Source of the DNA: Candidatus Coatesiibacteriota bacterium
GTDB taxonomy: Bacteria; B130-G9
Length of the DNA stretch: 18,254 bases
Reading direction: 5' to 3'
Assembly (NCBI GenBank): GCA_003647755.1
Contig: QMNL01000005.1
Location: 1-18,254, forward strand
Position numbers and translations under genes: made by a program. Below, in pieces: positions 1-8,546 of the stretch. The notes beneath the pieces were generated by a model, which had not been told where the DNA came from, did no database searches, and saw only the letters and a list, made by a program, of their open reading frames with translations. Positions within the stretch are counted from its first letter, which is position 1. Every line of letters begins with the position of its first letter.

Positions 1-1
1 C

Positions 2-478
2 GGCAATATCATTGCTGATCGCCGGTCTGGCGAGAATCTGGCGGATGGATTCAGAAGACTCTTCCGGTCCATCAGCCCAACGGTCTCTGACGAAGAGATC
101 AACGATCTGATAGCGTCGATACAACAGCTGGAGAAGTGGGAGAGCATGATGGGGCTGTTGGTCGAGGCCTATGATAAGGACCTTCTAGCGAAAGCCGATG
201 AAATTGCGACCAAAAGGCTGGCCGTCATCCGTGAGGTTGCGATCGGCCTGAGCCACGAGATCAACAATCCATTGACGGTAATCCTCGCCACAAGTGAGCT
301 GTTGGAGAGAAAGCTCGCCGGCGGCGTCGAGAACAGCGTCGTTCAACGACTAAGGTCGATCCAATCGCAGTGCGAGCGCATCAAAGAGATTGTGGCGAAG
401 GTCTCGGCCATCGTTAAGCCCGTCTCAAGCGAATACTACTGCGGTATGAAGATGATCGACGTGCACAAGTCTGCCTAG
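2..478 (+). CDS. HisKA-domain protein without ATPase domain (5' partial)
   Basis: The frame is open from the left edge, so the start lies outside the window; an internal ATG pair at 146/149 need not be the real start. The visible 158 residues begin with a helical, charged stretch and then a typical HisKA dimerisation/phospho-acceptor segment with the H-box GLSHEINNPLTVI; the candidate phospho-histidine is codon 85 of the visible part (bases 254-256). A second helix follows and the protein stops after a short tail (MKMIDVHKSA). No N, G1 or G2 box of a HATPase_c domain is seen before the stop, and none in the 133 bases before the next gene. The protein can therefore probably accept phosphate but cannot phosphorylate itself. 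The missing N-terminus may hold a receiver or sensor domain. The domain call is firm; the biological role is not known. Confidence 0.8.
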   Translation, partial: GNIIADRRSGENLADGFRRLFRSISPTVSDEEINDLIASIQQLEKWESMMGLLVEAYDKDLLAKADEIATKRLAVIREVAIGLSHEINNPLTVILATSELLERKLAGGVENSVVQRLRSIQSQCERIKEIVAKVSAIVKPVSSEYYCGMKMIDVHKSA

Positions 479-510
479 ACCTTCCCCTCTGACGTGATCT
501 GACCTACATT

Positions 511-535
511 AAGGGCACAGCAAGCGACGGCCCTT
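511..535 (+). terminator. Possible weak hairpin after the HisKA gene
   Basis: Perfect 6-base arms AAGGGC and GCCCTT enclose a 13-base loop, 32 bases after the stop of the HisKA gene. No T-run follows, so it is not a classical intrinsic terminator; it could be a transcript-end or pause structure, or chance. The rest of the 479-611 gap shows nothing I recognise. Confidence 0.25.
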
Positions 536-611
536 CTGTGTCAGGGCAATGCCATGAATTCCGGCTTTCCCCCCTGTCCATTCGTTCCCGTTTGTGCTTG
601 AATCAGCTCGT

Positions 612-1790
612 ATGAGGCACACTTCTCGATCAAATAAGCGATCAGGATCCACCCGAGTGCTACGGGTCATAACGCAGCTCTCTCGCGGTGGAGTTGAGGC
701 GAAACTTGCCTCGCTTCTCCCGCTCCTGCGAGATCGGGGATTCGATGTGTCCGTCTGCTGCATCAAGGAGGCGGGTTCGCTGGCGGGGCGCCTCACGAAT
801 GCGGGGGTGCCCGTTCGTGTCTGCCGTGTTCGGTCGCGACTCGGCCCGGGCGGGATTTTGGCACTTGCGAGGTTCATCAAGCAACAGCATACCGACATCG
901 TCCACACGCACATGTATGCATCGAACATCACTGGGACGCTCGCCGCGCGCCTTGCAGGAGCCCGCGTCATTATCTCCAACGTGCATAACGTTGGGAAGTT
1001 GCGATCGCGGCGCCAGATTATCCAAGACCGATTGGTGTCACGTTTTCGCGACGCAACCGTCTGTGTCTCTGAACGTGTGAAGCAGGACTATCTGGAGGCG
1101 ACTGGTCTTTCAGAGCGGGGCGTTGTTGTTATCTACAACGGTGTTGACACAGAGAGGTTCAGACCCCGCGAGCTCTGGCCTGCTGGCAAGGGCGGCCCAG
1201 TCGGGCAGGTGAGAGCTCAGTTCGGGATCGGAGAAGACGAGCAGCTTGTGATCGCGGCTGGCCGGCTCATCCCGCAGAAGGCCCCTGATCTGCTGCTCTC
1301 GGCATTTGCGATCGTGCATGAATCGCGCCCCGGGTCGCGGCTACTGGTTCTTGGGAGCGGCGAGCTCCACGATTCACTAGTCGAGCTATCTAGGAAGCTT
1401 GGGATTGCGCAGAGCGTCGTATTTGCGGGCTATCGCGAGGATATGGCCGAATGCCTTGCCGCATCGGACGTTTTTGTGTCATCCTCAACAAGAGAGGGCT
1501 TCTCTAACGTGCTGTTGGAGGCGCTGGCCACGGGCCTTCCGGCGGTTGTAACCGATGTCGGCGGCAACCGCGAGGCGGTTCGGGACGGCCAGGAGGGCTT
1601 CTTGTGCGAGCCGCGCGCCGAGAGGCTCGCCGAGCGAGTTGTGCAGATTCTGACCAATGCTGAGCTCCGTAAGGAAATGTCGAGAAACGCAAGGAATCGA
1701 GCGATGGAGTTTGGATTAGTGCGGATGGCCGATCAGACCGCGGCGCTTTATGAGCGGCTTCTTTCAGACAATAGAGCGGGCGCCGGATGA
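612..1790 (+). CDS. Glycosyltransferase family 4 (GT-B fold)
   Basis: A retaining GT-B glycosyltransferase of the GT4 group, expected to move a sugar from a nucleotide-sugar onto a lipid-linked or surface glycan at the cytoplasmic membrane face; donor and acceptor cannot be told from sequence. The N-terminal half starts with RVITQLSRGGVEAKLASL (the glycine-rich acceptor-side loop) and has IVHTHMYASN. The C-terminal half has VIYNGVDTERF, AAGRLIPQKAPDLLL and the donor-binding E-x7-E motif EGFSNVLLE (E295 and E303 from this start), followed by VVTDVGGNREAV. At 392 residues it is normal for the family. The ATG at 612 is preferred; a GTG at 594 would add six residues and neither has a clear ribosome site. 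It overlaps the sensor kinase by 4 bases (ATGA), so the two are likely co-transcribed and translationally coupled. Confidence 0.9.
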   Translation: MRHTSRSNKRSGSTRVLRVITQLSRGGVEAKLASLLPLLRDRGFDVSVCCIKEAGSLAGRLTNAGVPVRVCRVRSRLGPGGILALARFIKQQHTDIVHTHMYASNITGTLAARLAGARVIISNVHNVGKLRSRRQIIQDRLVSRFRDATVCVSERVKQDYLEATGLSERGVVVIYNGVDTERFRPRELWPAGKGGPVGQVRAQFGIGEDEQLVIAAGRLIPQKAPDLLLSAFAIVHESRPGSRLLVLGSGELHDSLVELSRKLGIAQSVVFAGYREDMAECLAASDVFVSSSTREGFSNVLLEALATGLPAVVTDVGGNREAVRDGQEGFLCEPRAERLAERVVQILTNAELRKEMSRNARNRAMEFGLVRMADQTAALYERLLSDNRAGAG

Positions 1791-3709
1791 ATAGCGCGCT
1801 TGTTTACATAGCCGATCTCCTGCTGCGGGGATTGACCACGTTCTTCTATGAACTGAGCGGGATGTTTTTCTCGCACTTCATACAATTTGTGCTGGCCGCC
1901 CTGATCCTCATCATGGTCAACATCGAGCGCAAGCGGACGCACAGCAGAGAATACATCTATCTGACGCTTGGGTTCATGGTGCTGATGGTCCAAGAGTATC
2001 TCAACTGCTCGGTCTTGGCTCTGCGAGTGATCGCCCACCTGGCCCCGGTGGAGCAGTATTCCGTCCTGCTGGACAGAGTCCTGGAGCTCTTCGCACTGAT
2101 AATTCTGACTACGGCCTTTCTCTACCCGGTGACCAGGCGAAAGGTGATGCTGCAGAAGATCATGCTCTATAACCTCCTGTTCGCGGTCTGCATATCGCTG
2201 GCGGTGTTTGTCTCGTTCCATTTGCAACGGCCAGCAATCCCCTTCGCTCTTCACTGGGGGGCTTGGCTCATCGCATCTCTCGACCTCGCACTTCTGGCTG
2301 CGATCATCTTTTACACCCTGCTTGCAGGGCGCAAATCGACTTGGCTTATCGTCGCTGCCGCATTGCTCTGGGGCTTTACCCAGGGCTGCACACTGCGGAA
2401 TGTCCTTGCGTTTGAGGGCCGAGATTCTACGCTCGTGATGCTCAGCGAGACCGTCCCGATCGTCGTCTATGCGCTGCTGGTTCTCGCCATATACAAGCAA
2501 ATAGCGAGACAGTACATCAGTTTACATCTCGCCACACTCAAGAGCAAGCAGCGATTGCAGGCGATCTTTGACGGCATAACAGATGGGATAATAACGCTGG
2601 ACAAAGGCCTGGGTGTTCTCAACGTAAACGAGAGTGAGCAGAGATTCCTGGGCCTTCCGGTGAAAGAGATGGTTGGCAAGAAGTGCTACGAACTCTTCCA
2701 AAGAGGCGACAAACCGTGCCCAAACTGCCCTGCGCTCATCACGCTCAGATCAGGCAAGAAGACTTCCTCGGCGTTTCATGTTCCGAAAAAGAAGGGCGAA
2801 GAGCTCTCGTTCCTGGAGGAGGAAGCGTTCCCGCTGTTCAACCAAGTAGGCGAGGTCGAGCAGGTAATACTCTACATCAAGGACACCACCGAGCGGCACA
2901 AAATCGAGGAGCGCATGAGGTCGCTCGATCGCCTCGCGGCAGTCGGTGAGATGGCCGCTCGAATAGCGCATGAGATTCGCAACCCACTGGAGGCGATAAG
3001 CGGCTCTGCTGAGTATCTCGGCCAGACCGTGGATAGCGACTTGGTCAGGGAGTTCACCAAGATAATACGCGACGAGTCCAGGAGGCTTTCCAGCCTCACG
3101 AGAAATCTGCTGGACTACTCAACGCGCGTCAAGCTGAACCCCAAACTCAGTAACCTCAACTACCTCGTGATGGACACCAAAAAACTCTTGAAGACCGAGT
3201 TCGACGAGGCGCAGGCCAAATTGAGGCTGCAACTTGACAGAGACGTGCCGGACGCCCTCTTTGACCCAGGCCTGATCAAGCAGGTTCTGATAAACCTCGT
3301 GATCAATTCTCTGGAGGCCACTAAACCACCGGGCGTGGTTGTTTTGGGCACGCGCCTCAATCGCGAGGGTCTTGGCGGCAGCGAGACAGAGGACCAGGAG
3401 CCGGTTGTGGCCGAACTCATATCTCTCGGTGCTGTGCACAAGGTCGTTGGAGATGACGGGCTGAAGGCACGGGAGCACATCGCCATATACTGCCGGGATT
3501 TCGGCAAGGGGATAAGCGAGAAGAGCATCGAGACCATTTTCAACCCATTCGTTACGAGCAAGGCCAAGGGCTCTGGGCTAGGCCTCGCCACGAGCGAGAG
3601 GATCGTCAGCGAGCACAATGGGATGATCGAGGTCTATTCGCGCCTCGACAAGGGTACCCTCTTCATCGTTAGGTTGCCGTTCGTGAGGGATGTGAACAGC
3701 CTCGGCTGA
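1787..3709 (+). CDS. Membrane PAS-containing sensor histidine kinase
   Basis: 640 residues. About seven hydrophobic segments occupy roughly residues 25-240. A PAS domain follows at about 255-375 (AIFDGITDGIITLD to ILYIKDTTERHK), then HisKA with the H-box ARIAHEIRNPLEAI (phospho-acceptor H395) and HATPase_c with N-box LINLVINSLEA, G1 DFGKGI and G2 KGSGLGLA. All catalytic boxes are present, so it should be an active kinase of the NtrB-like group. The PAS domain carries three cysteines (C300, and C311/C314 in KPCPNCP), a pattern seen in some PAS sensor kinases that could sense redox state or bind metal. A roughly 30-residue acidic insert lies between the N and G1 boxes. No response regulator is adjacent. 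Partner and signal are unknown; because flagellar sigma-54 activators are often paired with NtrB-like kinases, a link to the neighbouring operon is possible but not shown. Confidence 0.93.
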   Translation: MNSALVYIADLLLRGLTTFFYELSGMFFSHFIQFVLAALILIMVNIERKRTHSREYIYLTLGFMVLMVQEYLNCSVLALRVIAHLAPVEQYSVLLDRVLELFALIILTTAFLYPVTRRKVMLQKIMLYNLLFAVCISLAVFVSFHLQRPAIPFALHWGAWLIASLDLALLAAIIFYTLLAGRKSTWLIVAAALLWGFTQGCTLRNVLAFEGRDSTLVMLSETVPIVVYALLVLAIYKQIARQYISLHLATLKSKQRLQAIFDGITDGIITLDKGLGVLNVNESEQRFLGLPVKEMVGKKCYELFQRGDKPCPNCPALITLRSGKKTSSAFHVPKKKGEELSFLEEEAFPLFNQVGEVEQVILYIKDTTERHKIEERMRSLDRLAAVGEMAARIAHEIRNPLEAISGSAEYLGQTVDSDLVREFTKIIRDESRRLSSLTRNLLDYSTRVKLNPKLSNLNYLVMDTKKLLKTEFDEAQAKLRLQLDRDVPDALFDPGLIKQVLINLVINSLEATKPPGVVVLGTRLNREGLGGSETEDQEPVVAELISLGAVHKVVGDDGLKAREHIAIYCRDFGKGISEKSIETIFNPFVTSKAKGSGLGLATSERIVSEHNGMIEVYSRLDKGTLFIVRLPFVRDVNSLG

Positions 3710-3882
3710 GGAGTCTCCCCGTCCTGTCTTGGATTCCTTCAGCGCGGATCTCACTTTATTGGGCTTGAGAACGAATATGAAGTCCGCATCCCCGCAGGAG
3801 GCTTGACCTGGGTAGCGTCATGTCCCGGAGGCGAATCGCATCCGCCCGGCGGCGTTTGCCCTGCGGGTCTGGGGGAGAGTGG
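3710..3882. other. Convergent intergenic region, sensor kinase / flgL
   Basis: The sensor kinase ends on the left and flgL ends on the right, so transcripts meet here. There are inverted 8-base arms CCCGCAGG (3791-3798) and CCTGCGGG (3860-3867) about 60 bases apart, with a compact GC-rich CCGCCCGGCGG dyad (3842-3852) between them. No T-run is seen on either strand. The region may fold into a transcript end but I see no clear intrinsic terminator. No gene is supported here; in particular no fliW or csrA follows flgL. Confidence 0.4.
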
Positions 3883-5784
3883 CTACAAATAGTTCAGGAG
3901 CGAAACCTGGTTCAGTATCCTGGCTCCGACCGCAAGCGATGTCTGGTAGGCCAGCTCCTCCTGCTGCAGGTGCGCCACCGCCTCGGGCACATCTACTGCT
4001 TGCGCATCCTCGAGCTGCTTCTTCATGAGCGTCTGGTAGTCGAGTAAGTTCTTTTGGACCATTTGCATGTATTGAAGGGTAGATCCGGCGAGCGATTCGG
4101 TCTTGATGAGGCCATTGATGCTGTCATTAAGCGCCGTTGACTCGCTCCTGTCCTGCCTAAGGTCAAGCGTGAACGAATCGCCGGCCTCGAGCTTGCCTGG
4201 GAGGCCGGAGAACGAGACGTGAACGCCATCGGCTATCAATATGCTCTCGCCGGAAGAGTAGGCCGCTCCAACGTCGATCGTCTTGATGACCTCGCCGGTG
4301 GCCTGGTCGGTTACGGTGATCGTAAGGCCCTCGGTCTCGCCGATCAGGCCGCCCTTGTCGTCGACAGTGAAAACCCAGGTGGCATCGTTAGTGCCGGTGT
4401 AGTAGCCGTCCCTGCTGACCAACGCGGTGCTGCCGCTGGCCCAGTCGGAGGGGCTGAATATCTTGGACTGAATAACTCCTGCGTCGATGTTCCGGGCAAG
4501 TCGGTTGAGAGTGTCCAACACGGCCACTCCGTCGGTCTGGCCGCTTTGCAGACCCAGGAAGCTCTTCAGCGTGTTGGAGCCGGTGCTCAGGTCGTTCAGG
4601 ACGATCTTGCCGGGGATGCCCTCGGAGGTGGGACGAAGCCTGAGGTGCCCCTGGTCATCGAAGCTCGCGGTTATGAAGACCTCATCGTCATGTTGGTCGC
4701 CCTCTCCAACGAATAGGCCAGCCTCATCGAGTAGATTCAGAACATCAGATTGCGTATATGAGACGCCCTCGGCAAAGGTAATTGTCTTTGTGGTAGTGCC
4801 ATCGGAGATAAGGAACTTAACGTCGCCGCCGCCGGATGCAAGAGGCGTTCCGTGAACCGTGTCAATCGTCTCAGTCCCGATGACCGTGTCCGCCTGCAGA
4901 AAGGTGTGTCCGGCCACATTTATATCTACAATGGTGTCATCGCCTATCTTGGACTTGACCGCGCCGCTGTTGCCTACATATTGGAAGCTCCCATCCGGGG
5001 TGAAGATCGCACGGAAGGACTGCGTGCCCGATGCCATGGTCGTGGAGGTCTTGATCCTGATGCCTCGGCCCGTATCGGCAGTCTCTCCGAGGGACACGGT
5101 TACTGAGTTCGCCAGGTGGTTATAGCTGGAGAAATAATACGTGTCGTCCTTCGAGTTGTCGTCGATCTGGACCGCCGAGCCATCAGCGTCCTTCAGCGAG
5201 ATTGTCGCGTTCACGCCGTCTGAGGTTACCTCGATTGTATAGACGGAGCGCTTGAGTTCAGGAAGGTCGGAGAACGGCGAGGCTATTGTAACGTCATCGA
5301 CGCCGTCCGGCAGCGAGCCAACCAGCGAGATGTCTCGCTGCAGCTTGACGAATGGCTTGGTCGATGTCTTTGTGCCGGAGAAGAGGTAGCGATTGTTCTG
5401 GGAGCGGTTGGCCAGAGAGATGAGCTCGTCTATGTAGCCTTTCACGCCCTGCGAAAGGCCTTTTCGGGCTTCGTCCGTGGTGGAGTCGCTCATGGCTATC
5501 ATCGCCTTCTCCAGCGACTGCTGAACGAGGTGCGAGCCCTGCTGAATACTGTCCTGAGTCGTCTGAGACCAGGCAGAGGCGATGTTCACGTTCGCCATGT
5601 ATCCATCGATCCGCGACACCGCTGTCGTGTAGCGCAGAATTCGTGCAAGGCCGCTGGGGTCGTCAGACGGCTTGTTGACCTTCTTGCCGGATGCTATCTG
5701 TAGATTGAGTTCTTTCAGCCGCTCATACTGCAGCTCTGTCCTCGTGATGAAGTCCTGAACCATCATGTTCCGTGTAACACGCAC
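3883..5784 (-). CDS. flgL: Flagellar hook-filament junction protein FlgL, enlarged
   Basis: FlgL (HAP3) forms the outer of the two junction layers between hook and filament and is exported by the flagellar type III system. The N-terminus is typical (MRVTRNMMVQDF, then SGKKVNKPSDDPSGLARIL), as is the C-terminus (ILNQVSLLNYL); these coiled-coil ends form the D0/D1 core and resemble flagellin. At 633 residues it is about twice the usual length of roughly 300. The excess lies in the middle, at about residues 150-545, and is rich in beta-type, Gly/Asp/Thr sequence; residues about 461-548 (YTGTNDATWVFTV to LEAGDSFTLD) resemble the surface repeat found in some large flagellins. The start is GTG, with AGGAGG 8 bases upstream overlapping the flgK stop, and is supported by the conserved MRVT start. 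It is the last gene of the flagellar run, 12 bases after flgK. Confidence 0.95.
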   Translation of the reverse strand: MRVTRNMMVQDFITRTELQYERLKELNLQIASGKKVNKPSDDPSGLARILRYTTAVSRIDGYMANVNIASAWSQTTQDSIQQGSHLVQQSLEKAMIAMSDSTTDEARKGLSQGVKGYIDELISLANRSQNNRYLFSGTKTSTKPFVKLQRDISLVGSLPDGVDDVTIASPFSDLPELKRSVYTIEVTSDGVNATISLKDADGSAVQIDDNSKDDTYYFSSYNHLANSVTVSLGETADTGRGIRIKTSTTMASGTQSFRAIFTPDGSFQYVGNSGAVKSKIGDDTIVDINVAGHTFLQADTVIGTETIDTVHGTPLASGGGDVKFLISDGTTTKTITFAEGVSYTQSDVLNLLDEAGLFVGEGDQHDDEVFITASFDDQGHLRLRPTSEGIPGKIVLNDLSTGSNTLKSFLGLQSGQTDGVAVLDTLNRLARNIDAGVIQSKIFSPSDWASGSTALVSRDGYYTGTNDATWVFTVDDKGGLIGETEGLTITVTDQATGEVIKTIDVGAAYSSGESILIADGVHVSFSGLPGKLEAGDSFTLDLRQDRSESTALNDSINGLIKTESLAGSTLQYMQMVQKNLLDYQTLMKKQLEDAQAVDVPEAVAHLQQEELAYQTSLAVGARILNQVSLLNYL

Positions 5785-5796
5785 CTAAAAGCCCTC

Positions 5797-7515
5797 CTAA
5801 CCGCCAAGTTTCTGAAGCACTGTGTCGATCATCGAATTGACCACTGACACGAAATAGGCCGCGCTGTTGTAGGCCTTCTGATATGTAATGAGGTTTGCCA
5901 TCTCCTCATCGATCGAGACGCCTGCGGTCTGCTGCTTGAGGCCCTCGTAGTAGTTGACGTTGTCCGTCTCCTGCTTCACGTCGAAGTCGGCCGAGGCGCT
6001 CTCGTTGCCAGCCCGGGTAACGATCGAGTTGAAAAAACCGCTAAACGTCGTAGTCCCGTCGGCCAAAACCTTCTCATCCACAAGTTGCGACAGCGACAGC
6101 GCATTGTCGCCGTCCCCGGATGTAAAAGTCGCCCCTGCCGCAAAGAGTGTGGGGTCTTCCGCAATCGCATCCGCCACCTGAATGTCGGATGAGTCAAATC
6201 CCGTAAGAAGAACGTTCACGCCCAGCTGCGCAAGCACGCCGCCCGTATCTTTCCCGACTACGAACACGTGTCCGTCGTTGCCGGTGATCGAAAGCCTGTT
6301 CTGCGAGATGCTCGCCGTCAGGTATGTCGTTGAGGAGTTTATCCTGTCCACGACGTCCTGAAGCGAGTCCGTGTCGGGGTCCACGGCAACCGTAACGCTC
6401 TGAACTATCTCGCCATCCTGAGTGATCGTGATGTTAAACGTCCCCGCCTCCGAATCGTAGGCCAGGTTCGAGCCGCCCTCGAAGTTCAGGGCGTCATTCA
6501 GCGCAACTGTTGAACTGTAAACCGAATAAGCGCCCGTTACGCTGGTCTGGTCTCGAAGGGCAAAACCCATGCTGTGCGCACGGTTGATGGTTTTCAGCAG
6601 CGTTTTGCTGAGCTCGTCAAGGTCGGCCATGTAGGAGACGACCATCTCGTCCCGAGCGTCGAGGTCGGCGCCGAGCTTGCCTCCCTTTATGTGTGAAGTG
6701 ATGTTGTGCTGGGAGTTACCGTCGTCGAGGTAGATGTCATAAAGGCCGTTATTGCCAGCGTTGTTTCGGCAGACAAGCGTGTTGTGCTGGTCAGCACTGA
6801 CGAGCGCGCGGTTGTCGCCAACGAAGATGGTAACTCCGCCCCTGTCGTCCTCAATCATGTTGAAGTCAATCAGCTTCGCAAGCTCATCCAGCGCCTCGGA
6901 TCGGCGGTCGATGAGGTCGTTTGCGTGGGGCATCTCATCGCTTGCGGCGGACGTTATTCCCACGTTGAGGTCAGCTATTTCCTTCGCCAGGTTGTTAATC
7001 TGCTCAACGGTTTGACTGATCTCCTCGTTGGCCGAGGTTCGCTGGTCTAAGAACCTGGCGTTCTGTGCGCGGATTGCGCTCGTCAGCCGGTCGGCCGTCT
7101 GGACCAGGTTTTGCCTCTCTGCGGCGCCTTCGGGACTGTTGCCAACCTGCTCACACGCCTGCCAGAACTCGGTCAGAGCATCGCCAAGATTCTGGGCATT
7201 GGTCGAGACGAACGACTGCTCGATCTCAGAGATGAAGGAGTGCTTTCGCTGAGCGAATGCGAGCAGCCCCTTATGCAGATTGGCTTTCGAGATAGCATAC
7301 TCATCGCGGTGCTGCACGATCTGCGTGACGTCTGTGCCAGTGCCAATCTGAAGCAAGCCCAGCAGCTCCGGATCGGATGACGAAAACACCGCTGATTGCC
7401 GTGAGTAGTTCGGCGTGTTGATATTGGCGATGTTGTGGCCGCAGACGTTAATCGCCGTTTGCTGGGCTGAGAGGGACCTGACCCCGATGTTCAGAAGAGA
7501 AAAGACGTCGCTCAT
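5797..7515 (-). CDS. flgK: Flagellar hook-associated protein FlgK (HAP1)
   Basis: FlgK forms the junction layer next to the hook. The N-terminal signature SVF plus LLNIGVRSLSAQQTAI and GHNIANINTPNYSRQ is the flagellar rod/hook/HAP family motif. The C-terminus has GVSIDEEMANLITYQKAY followed by a helical VNSMIDTVLQKLGG, also typical. Length (572) is normal. The middle contains the usual beta domains, including a FlgK-like LAQLGVNVLLTG segment around residue 430. The ATG is preceded by AAAGGAGGTGA, with 7 bases between AGGAGG and the start, the strongest ribosome site in the window. It lies 19 bases downstream of flgN, its likely chaperone, and 12 bases before flgL. Confidence 0.97.
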   Translation of the reverse strand: MSDVFSLLNIGVRSLSAQQTAINVCGHNIANINTPNYSRQSAVFSSSDPELLGLLQIGTGTDVTQIVQHRDEYAISKANLHKGLLAFAQRKHSFISEIEQSFVSTNAQNLGDALTEFWQACEQVGNSPEGAAERQNLVQTADRLTSAIRAQNARFLDQRTSANEEISQTVEQINNLAKEIADLNVGITSAASDEMPHANDLIDRRSEALDELAKLIDFNMIEDDRGGVTIFVGDNRALVSADQHNTLVCRNNAGNNGLYDIYLDDGNSQHNITSHIKGGKLGADLDARDEMVVSYMADLDELSKTLLKTINRAHSMGFALRDQTSVTGAYSVYSSTVALNDALNFEGGSNLAYDSEAGTFNITITQDGEIVQSVTVAVDPDTDSLQDVVDRINSSTTYLTASISQNRLSITGNDGHVFVVGKDTGGVLAQLGVNVLLTGFDSSDIQVADAIAEDPTLFAAGATFTSGDGDNALSLSQLVDEKVLADGTTTFSGFFNSIVTRAGNESASADFDVKQETDNVNYYEGLKQQTAGVSIDEEMANLITYQKAYNSAAYFVSVVNSMIDTVLQKLGG

Positions 7516-7534
7516 TGAGTCACCTCCTTTACAG

Positions 7535-8053
7535 CTACAAGGTTATTGACGGTCTGGCGGGCTGCCCACCTGCACTCAGCCGGCCCTTCGATGAATACGT
7601 CGAGGGCAGATTCTGGGGCTGTGTGATCATTTTGACCATGTGTTCAACGTACCCCATGGACTTCCTCAGCAGCTCTTGTGTCCTTAATCCCGACTCGCGC
7701 GCGCTTTGAGCCGCAAGTCGGTGCTCCTCAAGACGTCGCGTCAACTCGCAGGCCCTCTCGTCATCATTTCCGAGAAGGTAGCCCGGAAGCCGGTTCAGTG
7801 CTGTCTTGTCGCAATCGATCTCCAATGCCTTGCAGACAGCCCTTTTCGCCTGCTCAGTAGCCTGCGCCGCAGACGACAGGTCCCTTTGCAGCCCGCGCTT
7901 TTTCTTGGTCATGCGGTCAAGAGCCTTCACGTCGCCGCTGATCACGAGTTCTCGCTCAGCAGTGAAAAGTTCTGCCAGAGTATTGAGTATGACCGTCTCG
8001 GCCCTGATCGATTCGGCCAACTGGTCAAATAAGGGGTAGATGGAGGGTAGCAC
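7535..8053 (-). CDS. flgN: FlgN family export chaperone for FlgK/FlgL
   Basis: FlgN-type proteins bind the C-terminal helices of FlgK and FlgL in the cytoplasm and deliver them to the flagellar export gate. The 172-residue product is nearly all helical with heptad-like hydrophobics (AESIRAETVILNTLAELF, then VKALDRMTKKKRGLQRDL), which is the family pattern; sequence conservation in FlgN is low, so position matters. It sits between flgM and flgK, the common place for flgN. The start is GTG, with AGGAG 8 bases upstream. The last roughly 25 residues (from QNLPSTYSSK) look disordered. A 109-base gap separates it from flgM; it contains this ribosome site and no clear promoter. Confidence 0.85.
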   Translation of the reverse strand: MLPSIYPLFDQLAESIRAETVILNTLAELFTAERELVISGDVKALDRMTKKKRGLQRDLSSAAQATEQAKRAVCKALEIDCDKTALNRLPGYLLGNDDERACELTRRLEEHRLAAQSARESGLRTQELLRKSMGYVEHMVKMITQPQNLPSTYSSKGRLSAGGQPARPSITL

Positions 8054-8162
8054 TATGTCTGCTCCTTTCGTCCATTCGTTTGAGACGTCAGTTGGGTTTC
8101 GGGACGTTGGGAACCGGCCTAAGTGCTAGACCGCCGACAAGTGTGCTCGACGAGGCCCGGAA

Positions 8163-8489
8163 TCAGGCCTTGATGCTGAGGCCGCTCAGTATCTTCTCGG
8201 CAATCTTCTCGGCGTCAGGGTTGTACCGACCGCTCTGGATCAGCTCGGAAAGCCTGTCAACCTTCTCCTGGCGAACGTCAGGCAACTTCTCAAGAACCTT
8301 CTGAGCCACCGCGCGAAGCTTCGCCTCATCAGAGATGGAGACATTGTCAGACATCTCTTTGGGCATCCGCGCTGGGACATCCTGGCCCTTGCTTACATCC
8401 TCTGCCTTGTTGACCTCCGCCTGCTTGCGACTGTCAACTTTCCGATAAGAATCAACTACCTGGCTTGGTACGTTGCCTTCAATCTTCAT
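8163..8489 (-). CDS. flgM: Anti-sigma-28 factor FlgM
   Basis: FlgM binds and holds inactive the flagellar sigma factor FliA (sigma-28) until the hook is finished, then is exported through the basal body, freeing sigma-28 for late genes. The 108 residues show a polar, disordered N-terminal half, then the conserved NVSISDEAKL (49-58) and the C-terminal sigma-binding region VRQEKVDRLSELIQSGRY followed by DAEKIAEKIL. Length is normal. The ATG has AGGAGGT about 10 bases upstream. It lies between flgJ and flgN, with its own sigma-28-like promoter at the end of flgJ, which would give the usual autoregulatory loop. No fliA lies in the window. Confidence 0.95.
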   Translation of the reverse strand: MKIEGNVPSQVVDSYRKVDSRKQAEVNKAEDVSKGQDVPARMPKEMSDNVSISDEAKLRAVAQKVLEKLPDVRQEKVDRLSELIQSGRYNPDAEKIAEKILSGLSIKA

Positions 8490-8546
8490 ATACTATACAA
8501 CCTCCTGCACTTTCCCGGTGCCACCACATCCATACTACCAAACTCG

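Noticed and set aside
1748..2500. 250-codon minus-strand frame opposite the membrane part of the sensor kinase
   Set aside because: It is rich in His, Gln, Asp and Glu, as expected from the reverse complement of hydrophobic codons, and has no known motif.
4219..4716. 165-codon plus-strand reading frame opposite flgL
   Set aside because: It is antisense to a clearly conserved gene and has a low-complexity Gly/Val composition arising from codons on the other strand.
8509..8525. TGGCACC with a later GC on the minus strand before flgM, resembling sigma-54
   Set aside because: GG and GC are 12 bases apart instead of 10, and the -12 element lacks TTGC.
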